This document shows, in pieces, positions 59,910 through 64,000 of a DNA stretch of 64,000 nt. The first letter of the stretch is position 1. Each line of letters begins with the position of its first letter. The notes under the pieces are model-generated. The model was not told the DNA's origin. It did no database searches and was given only the letters and a program-made list of their open reading frames with translations. Source of the stretch: Microbacterium sp. C5A9 (GTDB taxonomy: Bacteria; Actinomycetota; Actinomycetes; Actinomycetales; Microbacteriaceae). The DNA lies in the NCBI RefSeq assembly GCF_022627955.1, contig NZ_JABXGD010000003.1:329918-393917 (forward strand). The letters run 5' to 3'. Both the position numbers and the translations under genes were made by a program.

Positions 59910-60455
59910 ATGCACCGTTCCCTCCGTCACCGAGTCTCTGTCTCCGTGCTCGCCCTGACCCTGGCGGCCGCGGTGGCAGGATGCACCGCGGCCGAGCAGG
60001 AGGAGTCACCGCTGCCATCGACTCCGGCCCCCGCGACGGCCGTCGCCACGCCGACTCCGACCGCAGATGGCTCCGCGACCTGGGAGTATCGCGACTCCCG
60101 CTGGAGCGATGCGATCGCTTCAGTCCCCTACGAGATGCCCGAGGGGAACGAGTTCCCTGCACAGGCTCCGCAGACGGGCTTCGCGATGAGCACCTCGTGG
60201 GGAGAGGACGTCGCTTACTCCTGGTGGGGGTGCGTCATTCTGCTCTCGGCATGGGATTCCGTCGACGCAGACGACGTAAAGCACGCAGACGCCCTGCTCT
60301 CGCAGCTCAACGCGGCGAAGGCCGAGCGGCCGGAGCAGTTCTCCGAATGGGAAGCTCCCGCGCCGGTGCCCTGGGACGACCCTGTACGCAGGGATGCCGG
60401 CGAGTCCGGGCTCTGCGCCGCGTGGTTCGCACGCGAAGGCGCCGCTGTCGGCTGA
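59910..60455 (+). CDS. Putative lipoprotein of unknown function
   Basis: A 181-residue exported protein. The signal peptide (LRHRVSVSVLALTLAAAVAG) ends at lipobox AVAGC, followed by a Pro/Thr/Ala-rich linker (about residues 30-55). The mature domain has several Trp residues (WEYRDSRWSDA, SYSWWGCV written as YSWWGCVILLSAWD) and two Cys that could form a disulfide. I do not recognise a family. It is convergent with the PatB-like gene. Composition is normal for the window. Confidence 0.72.
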   Translation: MHRSLRHRVSVSVLALTLAAAVAGCTAAEQEESPLPSTPAPATAVATPTPTADGSATWEYRDSRWSDAIASVPYEMPEGNEFPAQAPQTGFAMSTSWGEDVAYSWWGCVILLSAWDSVDADDVKHADALLSQLNAAKAERPEQFSEWEAPAPVPWDDPVRRDAGESGLCAAWFAREGAAVG

Positions 60456-60494
60456 GTCGTGCGCCCACCCCGCCCGAGAGCCGGGATGCGGTGG

Positions 60495-61682
60495 CTATGC
60501 GGCCGGAGCGCCCGCCGCGTTCCGCTCGTCGAGTGCACGGGCGATGCGCTCGACCGCCTCGACCATCACCGGTCGGGGCAGCGCGAACACGAAGCGGGTG
60601 TACCCGATCGCGGCCTCGCCGCATGCGGCGCCGTCGGTCATCGCGACGCCGGCATGCTCGCGGAACCACTCGCCGAGATCGCCCGTCAGGCCGGTCTCAC
60701 GGAAGTCGAGGAGGGCGATGTAGCTGCCCTCGGGCACGATCATCCGCACGCCGGGCAGCTTCTCGTCGACGAGCTGTGCGAGCGTCCGCCGGTTGCCGTC
60801 GAGGTAGTCGACGACCCCGTCGAGCCACTCGCGTCCGCCCGTGTAGGCCGCGGTGTTCGCGATGACGCCGAGGGTCGAGGTGCCGTGTCCCGCCCAGAAC
60901 CCGAGGCCTTCCCACAGCTCGGCGTCGGCGTCGTTCGACAGGATGACCTGCGCGCACTTGAGGCCGGCGAGGTTCCACGCCTTCGAGGCCGACGTCGCGG
61001 TGAGCGTGTGCGCGGCGGCGGCATCCGACACCGAGGCGTAGGGGATGTGCTTCGCCGGCGCGTAGACGATCGGCGCGTGGATCTCGTCGGAGAACACGCG
61101 GCCCCCGGCATCCGTCACGACCGAGGCGATCGCGAGCAGCTCGTCGCGGGTCGCCACCGTGCCGAGAGGGTTGTGCGGGTTGCAGAGAACCAGCATCTCG
61201 CCGCCGTCGCGGAACGCCTGCGCGACGGCATCCAGGTCCATGACCCAGCGTCCGTCGACCTCGATGCTCGGCACCTCGATCACTCGGCGGCCGTGCATCG
61301 GCGGCACGATGAGGAACGGCATGTACGCGGGCGTGGGCACGATCACGGCCGATCCCGGGGTCGTGAAGTGCTCGATCGCCAGCTCGAACGCGGCGATCAC
61401 ATCGGGCACGTGGTGGATGCGGTCGGCGGGGACCTCCCACGCGTACGAGTCGGCGTACCAGCGCGACGCCGCGTCGGAGAGATCCTTCGCGAGCTTCTCG
61501 GGCAGGTAGCCGGTGACGCCCAGGTCGAGCGCATCCTTCACCGCGGCGTTGACGGCAGGCGCGAGTCCGAAGTCCATCTCGGCCACGAACGCGCCGATCA
61601 TGTCGGGGAACGTCGTCCATTTCAGGCTGCCCGCATGGCGCAGGTCGTCTTCGGTGATCTGATCGAACGTGCCGGAAGTCAT
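60495..61682 (-). CDS. MalY/PatB-type PLP-dependent C-S lyase or aminotransferase (second copy)
   Basis: A 395-residue paralogue of the enzyme at 50955-52139. AEMDFGLAPAVNAAVKDALD, CNPHNPLGTVATRDEL, FSDEIHAPIVYA (PLP Asp) and TSASKAWNLAGLKCAQV (Schiff-base Lys) are conserved, so it should be active. The N terminus differs (TEDDLRHAGSLKWTTFPDMI). MalY/PatB proteins cleave C-S bonds in cystathionine and similar compounds. It diverges from a 6-phosphogluconate dehydrogenase gene and has no sulfur-metabolism neighbours in the window, so its exact role is open. Confidence 0.9.
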   Translation of the reverse strand: MTSGTFDQITEDDLRHAGSLKWTTFPDMIGAFVAEMDFGLAPAVNAAVKDALDLGVTGYLPEKLAKDLSDAASRWYADSYAWEVPADRIHHVPDVIAAFELAIEHFTTPGSAVIVPTPAYMPFLIVPPMHGRRVIEVPSIEVDGRWVMDLDAVAQAFRDGGEMLVLCNPHNPLGTVATRDELLAIASVVTDAGGRVFSDEIHAPIVYAPAKHIPYASVSDAAAAHTLTATSASKAWNLAGLKCAQVILSNDADAELWEGLGFWAGHGTSTLGVIANTAAYTGGREWLDGVVDYLDGNRRTLAQLVDEKLPGVRMIVPEGSYIALLDFRETGLTGDLGEWFREHAGVAMTDGAACGEAAIGYTRFVFALPRPVMVEAVERIARALDERNAAGAPAA

Positions 61683-61827
61683 AGGGAAAGTCTTTCATCC
61701 GTCGGGGTGCCCTCGGCCCGTGCACCGGTTCGGATGTCGGACGGGAAACGCCGTGAGCGCACCGGCATCCACCGGCCTGTCGGGCGTCGACTCCGCAGCT
61801 GTGCCCACTCGCACACGCACCACACCA

Positions 61828-61856
61828 TTGAGCCGCCTCCGCACCCGTGTCAGGAT
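61828..61856 (+). promoter_or_regulatory. Putative promoter of the 6-phosphogluconate dehydrogenase gene
   Basis: TTGAGC (61828-61833), a 17-base spacer and CAGGAT (61851-61856) lie 43 bases before the start codon. The fit is moderate. Confidence 0.4.
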
Positions 61857-61899
61857 TGCCCCGACTCGGCTCACCGGGGGCGGGGACGAAGGGAATCTC

Positions 61900-62961
61900 A
61901 TGCAGCTGGCGATGATCGGACTCGGCCGGATGGGCGCCAACATCGTGCGCCGCCTCATGCGGGCGGGGCACGAGTGCGTGGTCTACGACGTGAATGCGGA
62001 TGCTGTGCAGGCGCTCGTCGCAGAGGGAGCGGTCGGCGCCGACAGCATGGCCGACCTCGCGTCGAAGCTCGAGGCGCCGCGGGCCGTGTGGATGATGGTT
62101 CCTGCATCCCTCACCGGATCGGTCGCCGACCAGGTCGCCGACGTGCTCGACGAGGGCGACATCCTCATCGACGGCGGCAACTCGAACTACCGCGACGATG
62201 TGCGGCGGGCGAAAGCCTTCCGCGAGCGCGGCATCCACTACGTCGACGTCGGCACGAGCGGCGGAGTCTTCGGACTCGACCGCGGCTACTGCCTGATGGT
62301 CGGAGGGCCCGATGAGGCCGTGCAGCGCATCGAGCCGGTGCTGAAGACGATCGCTCCGGGCGTCGGCGAGATCGAGCGCACGCCCGGTCGCACCGGTGAG
62401 CTCACCGCCGAGGAGCAGGGGTATCTGCACTGCGGCCCCTCGGGCGCCGGACATTTCGTCAAGATGGTGCACAACGGCATCGAGTACGGCATCATGGCGT
62501 CGATCGCCGAGGGCCTCAACCTGCTGCACAACGCGGATGCCGGGGTGCGCGAAGCCGAGCACTCGGCCGAGATCGCCCCGCTCGAAGAGCCCGAGTTCTA
62601 CCAGTTCCCGATCGACACCTCGAAGGTCGCCGAGCTGTGGCGCCGCGGGTCGGTGATCTCGTCGTGGCTGCTCGATCTGACTGCCGCCGCGCTGGCCGAG
62701 AACCCGCAGCTCGACGGGCTGGCCGGTCGGGTGTCCGACTCGGGCGAGGGGCGCTGGACGGTCAAGGCCGCGGTCGACGTGGGCGTGCCGGTGCCGGTGC
62801 TCGCCGCGTCGCTGTTCGAACGCTTCGCCTCGCGCGGTGAAGACCACTTCGCCAACCAGGTGCTGTCGGCGATGCGCCTGCAGTTCGGCGGACACCAGGA
62901 GCTGCCCGCCGGCGACGTGCTGGAGGCGGGATCGCGCAAGGCGGAGTCGGACAACGCGTGA
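61900..62961 (+). CDS. gnd: 6-phosphogluconate dehydrogenase, decarboxylating
   Basis: A 353-residue enzyme of the short (YqeC/NAD-type) 6-phosphogluconate dehydrogenase class that oxidises and decarboxylates 6-phosphogluconate to ribulose 5-phosphate. The coenzyme site is MQLAMIGLGRMGANIVRRL. DGGNSNYRDDVRR, VDVGTSGGVFGLDRGYCLMV and GHFVKMVHNGIEYGIMASIA are the substrate motifs, with the catalytic Lys in VKMVHN. AAGGGA precedes ATG 61900. Pentose-phosphate enzyme, here standing alone downstream of a divergent lyase. Confidence 0.92.
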   Translation: MQLAMIGLGRMGANIVRRLMRAGHECVVYDVNADAVQALVAEGAVGADSMADLASKLEAPRAVWMMVPASLTGSVADQVADVLDEGDILIDGGNSNYRDDVRRAKAFRERGIHYVDVGTSGGVFGLDRGYCLMVGGPDEAVQRIEPVLKTIAPGVGEIERTPGRTGELTAEEQGYLHCGPSGAGHFVKMVHNGIEYGIMASIAEGLNLLHNADAGVREAEHSAEIAPLEEPEFYQFPIDTSKVAELWRRGSVISSWLLDLTAAALAENPQLDGLAGRVSDSGEGRWTVKAAVDVGVPVPVLAASLFERFASRGEDHFANQVLSAMRLQFGGHQELPAGDVLEAGSRKAESDNA

Positions 62962-62970
62962 CCGTGCCCC

Positions 62971-63140
62971 GCTCGTCGAGCGAGGCCCGCGAAGCGGCCC
63001 GAGTCGAAACGTGGTGACGTTCCGAGATTGGCTCACGACGTTTCGTCTCAGTCGACTTCGTCGTCTTCGCTCAACGACCGGGATCTCGCCGGCCCACCTC
63101 GGTCGTTGAGCGAGGCCCGCGAAGCGGCCCGAGACGAAAC
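62971..63140. repeat. Diverged copies of the GTTGAGCGAG...CGAAACG hairpin repeat
   Basis: A unit with arms GAGCGAGGCC / CGCTCAACG and inner CGAAACG/CGTTTCG runs 62971-63081, and a half unit of the same family follows at 63101-63140, about 130 bases after the first. They lie between gnd and the GNAT gene, with the same family downstream of it. Confidence 0.75.
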
Positions 63141-63168
63141 GCACCACGACACAGGAACGGCATCCCAC

Positions 63169-63633
63169 ATGACCCGCACTCCCCGCATCCGCCGGGCCGA
63201 TCCCTCGGATGCCGAGCGCATCGCCGAACTCCTCCACGCCTTCAACACGGAGTTCGACACCGAGACCCCCGGAGTCGCAGTCCTCGCGGAGCGGCTGCGA
63301 ACTCTGCTCGCCGGGCCTTCGACGTTCGCCGTCGTCGGCGGTGAGCCGGCGACCGGCGTCGCGCTCGTGACCCTGCGGCCGAACGTCTGGTTCGACGGAC
63401 CGGTCGCGCTGCTCGACGAGATGTACGTCGTGCCCGAGCTGCGGGGCAGCGGGATCGGCAGTGCGATCCTGCTGCGAATGGTCGAGATCTGTCGAGAACT
63501 GGGCGTCTCGGAGATCGAGATCAACGTCGACGAGTCGGATGCCGACACGATGCGCTTCTATGAGCGGCACGGTTTCACCAACGGCGACCCCGACACCGGC
63601 GAGAAGGCCTACTACTTCTCCCGCTCGCTCTGA
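63169..63633 (+). CDS. GNAT family N-acetyltransferase
   Basis: A 154-residue acetyl-CoA-dependent acyltransferase. The fold's motif A is LLDEMYVVPELRGSGIGSAI (acetyl-CoA pyrophosphate loop RGSGIGSA), followed by EIEINVDESDADTMRFYERH, whose Tyr/Phe region is the usual motif B. ATG 63169 is used because homology begins at RIRRADPSDAERIAEL. It is wrapped on both sides by the hairpin repeats. Substrate unknown; the family acetylates small molecules, antibiotics or protein termini. Confidence 0.88.
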   Translation: MTRTPRIRRADPSDAERIAELLHAFNTEFDTETPGVAVLAERLRTLLAGPSTFAVVGGEPATGVALVTLRPNVWFDGPVALLDEMYVVPELRGSGIGSAILLRMVEICRELGVSEIEINVDESDADTMRFYERHGFTNGDPDTGEKAYYFSRSL

Positions 63634-63650
63634 GGCGACGCGCCCCGGGG

Positions 63651-64000
63651 CGTTGAGCGAGCCCGGCGGAGCGGTGACCTTTCCGGGTCGTTGAGCGAGC
63701 CCGGCGGAGCCGAGCGAGACGAAACGTGGTGAGGTTCGGAGGTCGGCTCGCGGCGTTTCGTCTCAGTCGACTTCGTCGTCTTCGCTCAACGAACGGCAGG
63801 CCCTCGGTCGTTGAGCGAGCCCGGCGGAGCCGAGCGAGACGAAACGTGGTGAGGTTCGGAGGTCGGCTCGCGGCGTTTCGTCTCAGTCGACTTCGTCGTC
63901 TTCGCTCAACGACCGGCGGGCCTTCGGTCGTTGAGCGAGCCCGGCGGAGCCGAGCGAGACGAAACGTGGTGAGGTTCGGAGGTCGGCTCGCGGCGTTTCG
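63651..64000. repeat. 120-bp tandem hairpin repeat array, continuing past the window
   Basis: After a partial unit at 63651, full units begin at 63689, 63809 and 63929 with an exact 120-base period; the first two differ at three positions in the final block. Within a unit CGTTGAGCGA (63689-63698) pairs with 63782-63791 and GAGACGAAACG (63716-63726) pairs with 63754-63764, so each folds into a nested hairpin. The array is cut by the window end. Confidence 0.85.

Noticed and set aside
58496..60865. A 789-codon plus-strand open frame
   Set aside because: Arg/Ala-rich shadow of the membrane protein and lipoprotein genes.
60697..63570. A 957-codon minus-strand open frame
   Set aside because: It overlaps the gnd and PatB genes out of frame and encodes no recognisable domain.
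63651..64000. CRISPR-like array
   Set aside because: Period is 120 bases with near-identical content throughout, so there are no unique spacers, and no cas genes are present.
1..64000. tRNA, rRNA, transposase or phage genes
   Set aside because: No cloverleaf, ribosomal stretch or mobile-element motif was recognised on either strand; a tRNA search program would be needed to be certain.

Overview
The window is uniformly GC-rich, densely coded DNA from a free-living actinobacterium. Three things point to a Microbacteriaceae member close to Microbacterium: the protein families (PadR/DUF1048/ABC-2 cassettes, DUF2510, G5 and Excalibur proteins, many ATPase-less sugar importers), leaderless promoters, and a strong preference for the hexamer GGATGC/GCATCC inside genes. 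The genus is an inference. I see no rRNA, tRNA, CRISPR array, insertion sequence or phage gene, so this looks like ordinary chromosome rich in transport and catabolic functions.

Layout. 1-2.7 kb: end of a proVWX-type compatible-solute importer, closed by a strong terminator. 2.8-10.3 kb: a DeoR/LacI chimeric regulator, then a sugar-type ABC operon (binding protein, two permeases, D-2-hydroxyacid dehydrogenase, Tat-exported beta-propeller). 10.3-12.7 kb (minus): drug-type ABC-2 exporter with DUF1048 and PadR, preceded by a repeated operator. 12.8-20.8 kb: SGNH hydrolase, CorA, an SDR, an amidohydrolase plus MHS-type transporter with a divergent LysR regulator, and a membrane-anchored unknown. 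20.9-25.4 kb: GH3 beta-glucosidase divergent from an MFS sugar transporter and a TetR regulator. 25.4-28.7 kb: membrane protein, ArsR-like regulator with a membrane-linked serine hydrolase, and a DksA/TraR zinc-finger protein. 28.8-32.8 kb: phnDCE-type importer translationally coupled to a tyrosine/dual-specificity phosphatase and a TetR regulator. 32.8-36.0 kb: MMPL exporter with divergent TetR. 36-39.8 kb: two small membrane proteins, a DUF2786 protein and purL. 39.8-46.6 kb: an amine or amino-acid catabolic divergon (two APC permeases, IclR, ornithine-cyclodeaminase-like enzyme, FAD oxidase, RidA). 46.6-52.1 kb: WYL regulator, VOC protein, Ser/Thr kinase, DUF2188-like protein with a BKACE enzyme, and a MalY/PatB lyase. 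52.1-56.6 kb: second sugar ABC operon with its LacI regulator and a textbook promoter flanked by two operator arms. 56.6-64 kb: alpha/beta hydrolase, G5-Excalibur surface protein, membrane protein, lipoprotein, second MalY/PatB lyase, 6-phosphogluconate dehydrogenase, GNAT enzyme, and a 120-bp tandem hairpin repeat running off the end.

How it works together. Most clusters pair an importer with one or two enzymes and a dedicated regulator. Both sugar importers lack an ATPase and presumably borrow a shared one encoded elsewhere. Several regulators and small genes have a -10 hexamer 6-7 bases before the start codon, so they are probably translated from leaderless mRNAs. The least conventional material is the phnDCE-phosphatase operon, the hydroxyacid dehydrogenase/propeller sugar operon, the OCD/oxidase/RidA cluster and the hairpin repeat arrays around the GNAT gene.
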